DNA of 64,000 nucleotides from Rhodocyclales bacterium GT-UBC (GCA_003583745.1 QXPY01000006.1:229309-293308), one strand, 5' to 3'; shown: positions 27,981-36,207, counted from the first letter of the stretch. The notes: generated by a model from the sequence alone, not told the origin. Numbers and translations are program-made.

Positions 27981-28871
27981 ATGACACGTAAAACTGCCAA
28001 CGACTTCGATCCGGAAGTCCTTCGATTGTTCGACAAGTATGTGCACGGGATCATTCCCCGTCGCGAATTTCTCAAATCGGCGGCCCGTTTCGCGGTTGCC
28101 GGCTTGACCGCCGAAGGGCTGCTCGAAGCCCTCAATCCGCGCTTCGCCGAGGCGCAGCAGGTCAAGGTCGACGACCCGCGGATCAAGACCGGCTATGTCG
28201 AACAGCCTTCCTCTGCTGGCTACGGCAAGCTGCGCGGCTACCTGGCGCATCCGGCGCGCAGCAACGGCAAGCTGCCGACGGTGCTGGTCGTGCACGAAAA
28301 CCGAGGCCTGAATCCGCATATCGAGGACATTACCCGCCGCCTGGCGCTGGATGGCTTCATCGCCTTCGCACCGGACGCACTGTTTCCGCTCGGCGGCTAT
28401 CCCGGCGACGAGGACAAGGCCCGCGAGGTGTTCCCTAAGCTCGATCAGGCCAAGGTCCGCGAAGACTTCGTTGCTGCCGCCGAATACCTGCAGCGCTTGC
28501 CGGAAGGCAATGGCAAGCTCGGTGTGGTCGGCTTTTGCTACGGTGGTGGCGTCGCCAATTTCCTGGCCACCCGCTTGCCCAATCTGGCTGCCGCCGTCCC
28601 GTTCTACGGCAATCAACCGCCAGCCGGCGACGTTGCGCGGATCAAGGCGCCGCTACTGATTCATTACGCCGAAAAGGACGAACGGATCAATGCCGGCTGG
28701 CCGGCCTATGAAACCGCCCTCAAGGCTGCCGGCGTGCGCTACGAGGCCTGGATTTATCCCGGCGTCCAGCACGGCTTCAACAACGACACGACGCCGCGCT
28801 ACGACGAGGCGGCCGCCCGGCTTGCCTGGCAGCGCACGACCGGTTTCTTCAATACCCATTTGCGGACTTGA
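27981..28871 (+). CDS. Tat-exported dienelactone hydrolase-like protein
   Basis: Alpha/beta hydrolase of 296 residues with the DLH triad: Cys 186 in VGFCYGGGVAN, Asp in HYAEKDERIN and His in YPGVQHGFNN, plus the Glu of LVVHENRGLNPHIED. The N-terminus PRREFLKSAARFAVAG is a twin-arginine signal, as in YghX relatives. AAGGA precedes the ATG at 27981. Together with the lactonase-like gene before it, a two-step hydrolysis of an imported compound is possible. Confidence 0.88.
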   Translation: MTRKTANDFDPEVLRLFDKYVHGIIPRREFLKSAARFAVAGLTAEGLLEALNPRFAEAQQVKVDDPRIKTGYVEQPSSAGYGKLRGYLAHPARSNGKLPTVLVVHENRGLNPHIEDITRRLALDGFIAFAPDALFPLGGYPGDEDKAREVFPKLDQAKVREDFVAAAEYLQRLPEGNGKLGVVGFCYGGGVANFLATRLPNLAAAVPFYGNQPPAGDVARIKAPLLIHYAEKDERINAGWPAYETALKAAGVRYEAWIYPGVQHGFNNDTTPRYDEAAARLAWQRTTGFFNTHLRT

Positions 28872-28936
28872 GCCGTAATTTTTCCATCGGCCGGCCGTGC
28901 ATCGTCATGCCGGCCAACATCTCCCCTGGAGCAAGC

Positions 28937-29416
28937 ATGAAAAAACATTGCAAGACCTTCGTCCTGAGCACCTTGTCCGGCGTTTTGCTCGCCGCCTCGG
29001 TGGGCGCTTTTGCCCAGCAGGCGCCGAAGCCCGAAACGCTGATCAAATGGCGCCAGTCGGCCTATTCGGTGCTTGGCTGGAACAGCTCGCGCATCAAGGC
29101 CAGCGTCGAAGGCCAGTACAACAAGGACGAAGTGATCAAGGCGGCCAACACCATTGCTGCGCTGGCCAATGCCGGGATCGGCAGCCTGTTCGCCCCCGGC
29201 ACCGAGCAGGGCAAGGGCTGGCACGATACGGCCACCAAGCCCGAGCTGTTCAAGGACGGCAAGCGGGTCGGCGAACTGGCCGGCGATTTCACCCGTGAGG
29301 CCAATGAACTGGCCAAGGTGGCAGCGACCGGCGATGCCGCGGCCGTCAAGACCCAGTACGGCAAATTGAGCAAGACCTGCAAGGCGTGTCACGACGATTT
29401 CAAGATCAAGGACTGA
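28937..29416 (+). CDS. Periplasmic c-type cytochrome (class II, c'-like)
   Basis: 159 residues with signal peptide ending GAFAQ. A single heme-binding CKACH lies near the C-terminus (SKTCKACHDDFKIKD), and the rest is helical, as in cytochrome c' (IKWRQSAYSVLGWNSSRIKA). It ends the operon that starts with the TonB receptor and is followed by a terminator at 29437. Confidence 0.88.
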   Translation: MKKHCKTFVLSTLSGVLLAASVGAFAQQAPKPETLIKWRQSAYSVLGWNSSRIKASVEGQYNKDEVIKAANTIAALANAGIGSLFAPGTEQGKGWHDTATKPELFKDGKRVGELAGDFTREANELAKVAATGDAAAVKTQYGKLSKTCKACHDDFKIKD

Positions 29417-29436
29417 GCGTCGCTGTCTTAAAACGG

Positions 29437-29467
29437 GCCGCTGCCATTTCCGGCAGCGGCTTTTTTT
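29437..29467 (+). terminator. Rho-independent terminator of the receptor/lactonase/cytochrome operon
   Basis: GCCGCTGCC (29437-29445) pairs with GGCAGCGGC (29452-29460), then seven T. Confidence 0.9.
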
Positions 29468-29487
29468 GCGTCCATCGCTGGCGCAAA

Positions 29488-29515
29488 TAAAAAAGGCGCA
29501 GATCCGGTCTGCGCC
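29488..29515 (-). terminator. Rho-independent terminator of the second TonB receptor gene
   Basis: GGCGCAGA and TCTGCGCC form an eight-base-pair stem at 29495-29515. On the minus strand it is followed by a T-run (29494-29489), 27 bases after the receptor stop. Confidence 0.85.
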
Positions 29516-29541
29516 TGGTGAGTGCCGAGCCAGCCGGCGAT

Positions 29542-32322
29542 TTACAGGCGGGTGCTGAAGACGACGCCGAACCAGCGGGGCAGGTTGGGCGTGTAGCCAT
29601 TCCAGCCTTCGACGTGATACTTGGTGTCGAGGGCGTTCTTGGCAATCAGGTTGACGTCGAACAAGCCATCCTGGCGGCCGATGCCGATACCGAGGTCGAG
29701 CAGTCCATAAGCCTTGACCACGTCGTAGGACGAGGCGCTGGTGTTGTAGCTGCTGGTATAGCTGTAGTTGGCGCTGGCATGGAACAGCTTGTTGTCCAAT
29801 ACGGGCAGGCGGTAGTCGGCGCCGATCTTGGCGGTAAATTTCGGCGCGTTGTTGAGCACGGCGCCTTTGGCGTTGTAGTACTTCTGGAAATTGCTGGCCG
29901 TGCTGTCGACTTCGTTCGGCTTTGCCACCCAGGTGTCTTCGCCGTAGCGCGCGTCGTTGTAAGCCGCGGCCAGACGCAAGGTCAGGTTCCTGATGCCGGA
30001 GTAGGCGGCATCGACTTCGATCCCCTTGACCCGTACCGAAGGCAGGTTGCCGACTACGCTCTGGAACTGCTGGCCGTCAGCTGCCGATACCGTCGGGTTG
30101 GAGGCCAGGTAAGCTGCGGTGGCCACCGGGTCCGGCAGATTGACCGTGGTCTGGAAGTCCTTGATGTCGTTCAGGAAAACCCCGGCGTTAACGGTCAGGC
30201 TGCGGTTGAGCAGGGAGGAGCGCAGACCGGCCTCGTAGCCATTGGTGCGTTCCTTTTTGACCAGCGAACTGCTGCCATTGCTGGCGATCTGGGCCATGCC
30301 GCCCTTTTCGCCGTATTGCAGCGTGCCGTAGAGCGACAACTCTTCACTGAGCTTGTCGGTCAGGCTCAGGTTCCAACCGTTGACCGTGCCCTTCCAGGTT
30401 GGCGCATCCTTCACGGCATAGGCAGAGTTGAGCTGCAATACGCCGTTGCGGACCAGGGCGGCATTTTTCAGCAGGGTCTGGTTGGCGGCGCTCAGGCCGG
30501 ACCAGGTGCTGCCGCTGCCGAAGTAGCGAGCGGCCAGGCGGTCGGCGGCGGCGGTGTTCAAGGTCAGGGCCGAGCTGGTCGTGCCCTTGCCGAAGGCGGC
30601 ATTGAAGTCGCTGCCAACGCCGGGGTCGAGCAGCAAGACGCCTTGCTGGGTGGCCCGCTCCTCGTAGCCGACGCGGTAGCCGGTGGTCAGCGTCAATGGC
30701 TCGCTCATGTGCCAGTCGGCCTGGCCGTAGAGCGCCTTGCTCTCGTTCTTGACGTAGGTTTGCGTCCCCTTGTAGGCCAGATTGAGCGAATCCTTGAGCA
30801 AGGCCTGCCCGGTGGCGGTGGTGCCCAGGCTGCTGTACAGGGCGTCGCTGGCATTGAAGGCGCCGGCATCGTTGCCGTAACGGGTGCGGGTCAGCGAATC
30901 GTTATCGGTTTTCAGGTAGTAAAGCCCGGTTACGTAGTCGACCAACTCGTTCTTTTTCGACTGCAGGCGGATTTCCTGGCTGATCTGGTTGTAGTCGGTA
31001 ATGTAGCCGCCGCTCTTTGTGACGTCGTAAGGCGTCCCTTCGTCGTTGGTGGCGCTGAACCAGTGATTGCGATAGCCGGTGATCGACTGCAGCGTGTGGC
31101 CGGCAACCTGCCAGTCGAGATTGAGCGTGACGCCTTTCGAGCCGGTCATGATGGCGCCGTTGTTGTCGACATTGACCGGGTAGCGGAAATAGTCGCGGGC
31201 CGTGTTCCAGACGGTCGGGTCCTGGTTGAACCAGGAGCGCAGGTATTTCTTGTAGGTCGTATCCACGGCGGCTGTCGGACGCGCCACGCCGTCGCTGAAA
31301 GTACTCGGCTCGGGATGGCGGATGCTCAGCCCGTTTACGTACTCGCTGCCTTTCGGCTGGAATTCGACGCTGAGCTTGGCAGTCAGGTCGTAGCCCGGCG
31401 TCAGCAGGAATTGCACCCGCCCGAAGGTGCGGTCTACGTTCTGGTAGGTGCCGCGTCCCTGGGTGTCGGGAAACTGGTTTTTCCAGGGGCCATTGCCTTG
31501 TTCGCGCAGGAAGGTGCCGCGCCAGGCGAGCAGGCCGTCAACGACCGGACCGCCGGTCACTGCCGTGGTTTTCAGCGTATCCCAATCGCCCAGGGTCTGG
31601 CTGATCTCGGTTTCCGGCGTGAAGCTCGGTGCCTTGGTCTTGAAGGCGATCCGCCCGATGTTCGAGCCCTTGCCACCCTGCGTGCCCTGCGGGCCGCGCG
31701 TTACTTCGACGCTGTCGATGTCGGTGAAGACGTAGCCGTTAACCAGTGGCGTATAGGCCAGGCTGACGCCGTCGAGCATGGTGCCGATGGTGGGGTCGAT
31801 CTGGTCGCTGGAGCCGGTGGTGATGCCGCGCATGGTCAGGCTGCCGGTACGCGGATTGCCATAGTTGAAGTTGACGTTACCGACCCGGCGCAAGACTTCG
31901 GTGATGTTGTTGGCACCCAGGCGATCAAGTTCTTCGCCACTGACCAGGGAGACCGATTGCGGGACTTCCTTCAGGGTTTCCAGCGGTGTCTTGCGGCGGA
32001 CGACGATGGTATCGAGTACGGTGGCTTGCGCCGGATTCTTTGCCGTCTCGTCTGGCGCGGGCTTGCTGGCGGACGTTGCCTGTGCCGGTGCGGACGGTGT
32101 CTTGTTGTCGCGTGCCGCCAGTTCCTTCCGGCTTTGCTCCAGGGCCGCCTTGAGGAAGGCGACCTCGGCCTGCAATTCGGCAACCGAGTTGCTCTCGGCT
32201 GCTGTCGCGCCATTGCCCAGGGTCAGGCCGGCCAGGATGGCCGCCGCCAGCGGGGTCAGTCGGAAGGTCGTGTTGCGATCGCGGTAGGGCGGTCGGGACC
32301 CGGTTAGGGAGTGGCTCCGCAT
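29542..32322 (-). CDS. Second TonB-dependent receptor with N-terminal coiled coil
   Basis: 926 residues. After the signal region (PLAAAILAGLTLGNGATAAE) comes a coiled-coil segment (VAELQAEVAFLKAALEQSRKEL) like that of the receptor at 24188, then a linker, the TonB-box-like LDTIVVRRK, the plug (EEVPQSVSLVSGEEL-like, LTMRGITTG, TMLDGVSLAYTP, VEVTRGPQGTQGGKGSNIGRI) and the barrel ending RWFGVVFSTRL. GGAGAT lies seven bases before the ATG. It is transcribed alone, from a sigma-54 promoter only 37 bases upstream. Confidence 0.9.
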   Translation of the reverse strand: MRSHSLTGSRPPYRDRNTTFRLTPLAAAILAGLTLGNGATAAESNSVAELQAEVAFLKAALEQSRKELAARDNKTPSAPAQATSASKPAPDETAKNPAQATVLDTIVVRRKTPLETLKEVPQSVSLVSGEELDRLGANNITEVLRRVGNVNFNYGNPRTGSLTMRGITTGSSDQIDPTIGTMLDGVSLAYTPLVNGYVFTDIDSVEVTRGPQGTQGGKGSNIGRIAFKTKAPSFTPETEISQTLGDWDTLKTTAVTGGPVVDGLLAWRGTFLREQGNGPWKNQFPDTQGRGTYQNVDRTFGRVQFLLTPGYDLTAKLSVEFQPKGSEYVNGLSIRHPEPSTFSDGVARPTAAVDTTYKKYLRSWFNQDPTVWNTARDYFRYPVNVDNNGAIMTGSKGVTLNLDWQVAGHTLQSITGYRNHWFSATNDEGTPYDVTKSGGYITDYNQISQEIRLQSKKNELVDYVTGLYYLKTDNDSLTRTRYGNDAGAFNASDALYSSLGTTATGQALLKDSLNLAYKGTQTYVKNESKALYGQADWHMSEPLTLTTGYRVGYEERATQQGVLLLDPGVGSDFNAAFGKGTTSSALTLNTAAADRLAARYFGSGSTWSGLSAANQTLLKNAALVRNGVLQLNSAYAVKDAPTWKGTVNGWNLSLTDKLSEELSLYGTLQYGEKGGMAQIASNGSSSLVKKERTNGYEAGLRSSLLNRSLTVNAGVFLNDIKDFQTTVNLPDPVATAAYLASNPTVSAADGQQFQSVVGNLPSVRVKGIEVDAAYSGIRNLTLRLAAAYNDARYGEDTWVAKPNEVDSTASNFQKYYNAKGAVLNNAPKFTAKIGADYRLPVLDNKLFHASANYSYTSSYNTSASSYDVVKAYGLLDLGIGIGRQDGLFDVNLIAKNALDTKYHVEGWNGYTPNLPRWFGVVFSTRL

Positions 32323-32358
32323 GAAATGATCTCCAGATGGATAAAAAGACCATGGATT

Positions 32359-32374
32359 CGCAATTCATGTGCCC
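32359..32374 (-). promoter_or_regulatory. Candidate sigma-54 promoter of the second TonB receptor
   Basis: On the minus strand GGGCACATGAATTGCG: 5 of 6 of TGGCAC, spacing of ten, TTGC intact. Start of transcription near 32348. Confidence 0.68.
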
Positions 32375-32604
32375 AAGCTGCAGAAAACAATGTTTTACCT
32401 GGTAAAACGAATGAGATGAATCGGTAAGTAATTGTTGTAAAGATTAAAAAATTTGTAATTGTTGTTGCTCAAGGTTGATGTCAAATCGCTTTATATCCTT
32501 ATGAAAAGCCTTTTTCGTGTTGCGCAGGCAGCAGAAATCAATGATGAGTGCTGGAAAATCAGCAGCATGCGCAAATTGCTTGAATTTCGCGAAAGCGTCT
32601 CTGG

Positions 32605-32651
32605 TGAACGCTGCGCAGCAGCACGGCGCCCCGACTGTTGCTGGCGCAACA
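32605..32651. promoter_or_regulatory. TGTTGC-N4-GCAACA palindrome shared by divergent promoters
   Basis: TGTTGC-TGGC-GCAACA at 32636-32651 is an exact match, with one more paired base on each side. Exactly 31 bases earlier (32605-32620) a half-site has the perfect right arm GCAGCA. The pair lies in a 601-base gap between the receptor (minus) and the DUF6152 gene (plus), each with its own sigma-54 promoter. Small frames in the gap have no coding character. Confidence 0.6.
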
Positions 32652-32796
32652 GGTTTTTCGTACGGACCGATGTGTTGATGGCCTTCGATCAACTGGCTTG
32701 TGCTGGTTTTGTTGGTTTATATAAGACAATAGATTCATTGTGTTGCACGTGTTAATTAATGTTAATTGTTTGTTAATGCCTGCAGGAATTAACCTC

Positions 32797-32812
32797 TGGC
32801 ATAGTCGTTGCG
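32797..32812 (+). promoter_or_regulatory. Candidate sigma-54 promoter of the DUF6152 operon
   Basis: TGGCATAGTCGTTGCG: 5 of 6 and 4 of 5 consensus bases, spacing ten. About 147 bases after the palindrome at 32636-32651. Confidence 0.68.
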
Positions 32813-32923
32813 CATGTCGTTTCCAGCAGTCGCTCCGGGGTATGGCGTAATGAGATTTACGGCTCAGTATCCCCGGTGAGTCTGGTCAGTTTTTCAAACA
32901 AACCTGTCTACTGGAGAAATGCC

Positions 32924-33376
32924 ATGCTTGACCATCTCAAAACCCCGCTTGCCAAGGCGCTTGTCGCCCTGGCCATCGCCGGCGCCGGCGTGCTGTCCGC
33001 ATCCGCACCGGCCACGGCCCACCACGCATTTGCTGCCGAGTTCGATGCCGATCAGCCGATCGAGATCAAGGGGGTTGTCACCAAGTTCAAACTGGTTAAC
33101 CCGCACAGCTGGTTGTATCTCGACGTCAAGGCGGCCGATGGGTCGGTGACCAACTGGGGGGTCGAGTTCAGCGCCCCGAATGCGCTGGCCCAACGCGGCT
33201 TGAGCAAGGCTGACGTCAAGCCGGGCGACGAAATCCAGATCAAGGGCTACCGCTCCAAGAATGGTGGTCCGTTCGGCTATTCCGTCTTCGCGACGCTGAG
33301 CGATGGCCGCGTCATCCAGACCGGCGGCGCCCAGGACGCGCCTTCCGCCGCTGCCGCCGCACCGGTGCAACGTTAA
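32924..33376 (+). CDS. Secreted DUF6152 family protein
   Basis: 150 residues with signal peptide ending ATAHHAFAAEFD, then a small beta-barrel-like domain (IEIKGVVTKFKLVNPHSWLYLDVKAADGS, PGDEIQIKGYRSKNGGPFGY). The HH after the signal and the NPHSWL motif mark the DUF6152 family, whose role is unknown. GGAGA lies seven bases before the ATG. First gene of a three-gene operon. Confidence 0.82.
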   Translation: MLDHLKTPLAKALVALAIAGAGVLSASAPATAHHAFAAEFDADQPIEIKGVVTKFKLVNPHSWLYLDVKAADGSVTNWGVEFSAPNALAQRGLSKADVKPGDEIQIKGYRSKNGGPFGYSVFATLSDGRVIQTGGAQDAPSAAAAAPVQR

Positions 33377-33419
33377 GCAGGCGCAGGCCTGTTCCGACCA
33401 ATTTAGTGGAGTTTTTTTC

Positions 33420-34250
33420 TTGAAAAACACAGAAACCAGCTCGGCGCCGGACGCCTTGCCGCGTCGTCGTGCTCTCGGGGCATCCTTGCTGCTGGCCGTC
33501 GGCTTGATTGCTTCGCCGCTGTTCAGCGGCGAGGTGCTGGCCGCCGAAAGCGCCGTTTCCGGCAAGATTCCGCGCCTGGCCAACGGCAAGCCGGACTTTT
33601 CCGGCATCTGGCAGACGACCAGTGCGGCGGATTACGACCTGGAGCCGCATTCCAACCGGCGTGATGCGCCACCGGGGCCAGGTATCGTCGAAGGCAATTT
33701 CATTCCGTACCTGCCGGCTGCGCTCGAGCAGAAAAAGAAGAATTTCGCCAATCGCGAAACGGCAGATCCGGCCGCCAAGGGCTTTGCGCTCGGCGTGCCG
33801 CGCACGGTGTATTACCCCGAGCCGTTCCAGATTTTCCAGCGCAAGCAGGATGTGACGGTGGTGCCGCAGTTCGGTCATGCCGTCCGGACCATCCATACCA
33901 ATGGCACCAAGCATCCGGCCGGCGAGGCCAAGGAGTACTGGCTGGGCGATTCACGCGGGCATTGGGAGGGTGACACCCTGGTCGTCGACGTCACCGACTT
34001 CAATGACGAAACTTGGCTCGATCGCGCCGGCAATTTCCACAGCGAAGCCTTTCATGTCGTCGAGCGCTGGAAATATCTCGACCCCAACACCATCGAGTAC
34101 AAGGCGACGCTGGAAGACCCCAAGGTTTACAGCAAGCCGTGGAACATCAGCGTGATCCTGCATCGCCATCGCGAGAAGAATTTCCAGCTGATCGAGGACT
34201 ATCGATTCACGCTCGATTATGACCAGTACTACCCGCCCAAGAAGCCTTGA
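33420..34250 (+). CDS. Secreted protein of unknown function, DUF6152-associated family
   Basis: About 276 residues. The frame has no suitable ATG; TTG at 33420 lies eight bases after GTGGAG and is the likely start. The N-terminus LPRRRALGASLLLAVGLIA looks like a twin-arginine signal. The conserved core is LGDSRGHWEGDTLVVDVTDF, followed by RAGNFHSEAFHVVERW and a beta-rich end. The next gene encodes a relative with the same core. Proteins of this type recur beside DUF6152 genes, but no activity is known to me. Confidence 0.75.
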   Translation: MKNTETSSAPDALPRRRALGASLLLAVGLIASPLFSGEVLAAESAVSGKIPRLANGKPDFSGIWQTTSAADYDLEPHSNRRDAPPGPGIVEGNFIPYLPAALEQKKKNFANRETADPAAKGFALGVPRTVYYPEPFQIFQRKQDVTVVPQFGHAVRTIHTNGTKHPAGEAKEYWLGDSRGHWEGDTLVVDVTDFNDETWLDRAGNFHSEAFHVVERWKYLDPNTIEYKATLEDPKVYSKPWNISVILHRHREKNFQLIEDYRFTLDYDQYYPPKKP

Positions 34251-34289
34251 TGGCTGCTCGGTGACTCAAAAACAGCAAGCGAGAAACTT

Positions 34290-35285
34290 ATGAAAATCAG
34301 CGTACGTCGACAAAATCTTCGGCGGGTAGCGGTGTTGGTTGGGGCGCTCGGTCTGGCAGCACCGCTGCTGGCTCAGGCCCAGCAGACTCGCCAGGCGGCC
34401 TCGCCGGCAGCGCAGGCGCCGGCCGGTGGCGGGCAGATCGGTAACGAAAAGTCCTTCCCGGCCATCGCCTCCGGCAAATGGACCGGTCCGCGCCTGGCCG
34501 ATGGTCAGCCGGATGTGCAGGGCCACTGGTCGAACACCATCTCCAATCACAGCAACTTCACCGACCCCAACCTGGGGGCGCCGGGTGACCGGCGGCGGGG
34601 CGACCTGCCGCCGCGCGAGCAGCGCGCGCCAAGCCGGGTCAGCGACCCGGCCGATGGCCAGGTGCCGTTCCAGCCGTGGGCGGCGGAGAAGGTGAAGGAA
34701 TTCCAGCAGTACTTCGCCAACCCGATCAAGCCGGAATACATCGAGCCGCTGGCCCGCTGCGCGCCGGGCGGGGTGCCCAAGTCCTTCTACTGGCACGGCT
34801 ACGAGATCCGCCAGTATCCGGGCTATGTCGTGCTGTTGTTCAACTCCGGCACCCGCATCATCCATCTCGATGGCAAGCCGCATCTGCCGGAAAACATCAA
34901 GCTGTGGAATGCCGATTCGCGCGGCCATTGGGAAGGCAATACCCTGGTCGTCGATGTCACCAATAACAACGGCAAGGCGCTGTTCGGCCGAACCGGCGAG
35001 TTCTCCAGCGAGAACGTGCATGTCACCGAACGCTACATCTTCGACAACAGCAACAAGCGCTACAACTACGTCGCGACCTTCACCGATCCGACCGTCTATA
35101 CCCGTCCGTTCACCGTCACCATCCCGGCCAAGCGCTGGACGGCCGACGACAAGCCGAACGGCTGGCATTTCGAGACCAATCTGGCCAATCACGACGGCAA
35201 GGAAAAGATCCTCGAACGTGACGAGCGGATTTGTACCGAGAACAACGGTGGCTTTGGCAATACGGCTGTAACGGCCAGGAAGTAG
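34290..35285 (+). CDS. Second secreted protein of the same unknown family
   Basis: 331 residues, signal peptide ending LLAQAQQ. It shares the core DSRGHWEGNTLVVDVTNNNG and SSENVHVTERYIFD with the preceding protein, plus a distinct middle part with one Cys (ARCAPGGVPKSFYWHGYEI) and a second Cys near the end (DERICTEN), so a disulfide is possible. A terminator follows at 35337. Confidence 0.75.
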   Translation: MKISVRRQNLRRVAVLVGALGLAAPLLAQAQQTRQAASPAAQAPAGGGQIGNEKSFPAIASGKWTGPRLADGQPDVQGHWSNTISNHSNFTDPNLGAPGDRRRGDLPPREQRAPSRVSDPADGQVPFQPWAAEKVKEFQQYFANPIKPEYIEPLARCAPGGVPKSFYWHGYEIRQYPGYVVLLFNSGTRIIHLDGKPHLPENIKLWNADSRGHWEGNTLVVDVTNNNGKALFGRTGEFSSENVHVTERYIFDNSNKRYNYVATFTDPTVYTRPFTVTIPAKRWTADDKPNGWHFETNLANHDGKEKILERDERICTENNGGFGNTAVTARK

Positions 35286-35336
35286 TCGCGCTACTATCGA
35301 CATCGTCAGCTGTCGGGTTGAGATCAAGCGCAAACC

Positions 35337-35372
35337 AGCCGGGCGTGGAGCAATCCACCCCGGCTTTTTTTG
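35337..35372 (+). terminator. Rho-independent terminator of the DUF6152 operon
   Basis: AGCCGGG (35337-35343) pairs with CCCGGCT (35359-35365), with an inner GTGGA/TCCAC stem, then seven T. Confidence 0.88.
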
Positions 35373-35375
35373 TGT

Positions 35376-35431
35376 TGCTGGCCGGGCAGCACTGCTGTTG
35401 CGCAGCCAGCAGTTGCGGTGCCTGCGCAGCA
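35376..35431. promoter_or_regulatory. Three TGYTGC-N4-GCARCA-like sites spaced 20 bases
   Basis: TGCTGG-CCGG-GCAGCA (35376, 11 of 12 arm bases), TGTTGC-GCAG-CCAGCA (35396, 11 of 12), CGGTGC-CTGC-GCAGCA (35416, 10 of 12). The starts are exactly 20 bases apart, so all face one side of the helix. They lie 100-155 bases before the sigma-54 promoter at 35531, in a 374-base gap without a gene. Confidence 0.55.
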
Positions 35432-35479
35432 AGTCATTTATTTCCAGGTTGCGATTTAGTTTTTCGTAAAATATCAATT

Positions 35480-35492
35480 AATCAACAAATTA
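35480..35492 (+). promoter_or_regulatory. IHF site
   Basis: AATCAACAAATTA is a perfect match to WATCAANNNNTTR. It lies midway between the three palindromes and the sigma-54 promoter, the standard place for IHF in enhancer-driven promoters. Confidence 0.6.
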
Positions 35493-35530
35493 CGATCTAT
35501 ATTTAATGTTGATTATCTGATTAAGTTCGT

Positions 35531-35546
35531 TGGCACCAAGCTTGCT
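35531..35546 (+). promoter_or_regulatory. Consensus sigma-54 promoter of the small membrane protein/cytochrome operon
   Basis: TGGCACCAAGCTTGCT: perfect TGGCAC, spacing ten, perfect TTGCT, preceded by T. The best sigma-54 match in the window. Transcription would begin near 35557, about 100 bases before the first gene. Confidence 0.8.
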
Positions 35547-35659
35547 GTTAGTCCAGTGCAGACGTTTTGCCGGCCGTCAGAAAGGCTTGGCGCACCTAAG
35601 CCTGCCGTCAGCCAGGGGCTGACGGGGAGAACCAGATTTTCATCAAACGAGGAAGAAAC

Positions 35660-36157
35660 ATGTCGCTTATTCTTGACTTCGCCCAGAGTCTGCAGGACTC
35701 CGGGTTTGGCACGGCACTCGCCGAGTCACGCTATGCCTTTCCGCTGGTCGAGGCAGCCCACCTGTTGGGGCTCTCGATTTCCGTCGGCCTGATTTTCCTG
35801 ACCGATTTGCGGCTCATCGGACGGTTCCTGACCAACGTGCCGATTCCGGTCGTGCTGCGCCAGTTGCGTCCGTGGGTCTTGAGCGGCTTTGCCGTGACCT
35901 TCATTTCCGGCGTGCTGCTCTTCATTGCGGAAGGCGCCACGGTTGTGATTAGCCCGGCCTTCCCGGCCAAGTTCGTGTTCATCGCCCTGGCCGGCCTGAA
36001 TGCACTGTATTTCGAGCTGCGTCTGGCCCGCCTGGCACCGGTCGTCGAGCACCAGGCCGTGTTGCCGGTGGGCGTCAGGTATGCCGGCCTGGCCTCGATC
36101 GGCTTGTGGACGGCAACCATCATCGCCGGTCGCCTGATTCCTTATCTGCCGGGCTGA
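35660..36157 (+). CDS. Small four-helix membrane protein (DUF2214/DUF6644-like), first
   Basis: 165 residues with four hydrophobic segments. YAFPLVEAAHLLGLSISVGLIFLTDLRLIG and LSGFAVTFISGVLLF match a family of small inner-membrane proteins of unknown function. A His in the second helix (AAHLLG) is conserved in the next gene's product (FHVLG). GAGGAAG precedes the ATG. It is followed by a related gene and two lipoprotein cytochromes, so an electron-transfer role is possible. Confidence 0.78.
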   Translation: MSLILDFAQSLQDSGFGTALAESRYAFPLVEAAHLLGLSISVGLIFLTDLRLIGRFLTNVPIPVVLRQLRPWVLSGFAVTFISGVLLFIAEGATVVISPAFPAKFVFIALAGLNALYFELRLARLAPVVEHQAVLPVGVRYAGLASIGLWTATIIAGRLIPYLPG

Positions 36158-36207
36158 TCCAGCTCGTGCCGTAGTCCATTTTCCCAATTCAATTCAGGAC
36201 AGCAAAC

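Noticed and set aside
29518..32307. A 929-residue plus-strand open frame
   Set aside because: Antisense shadow of the second TonB receptor.
32444..32692. An 82-residue minus-strand open frame
   Set aside because: It lies across the palindrome in a control region and has no coding character.
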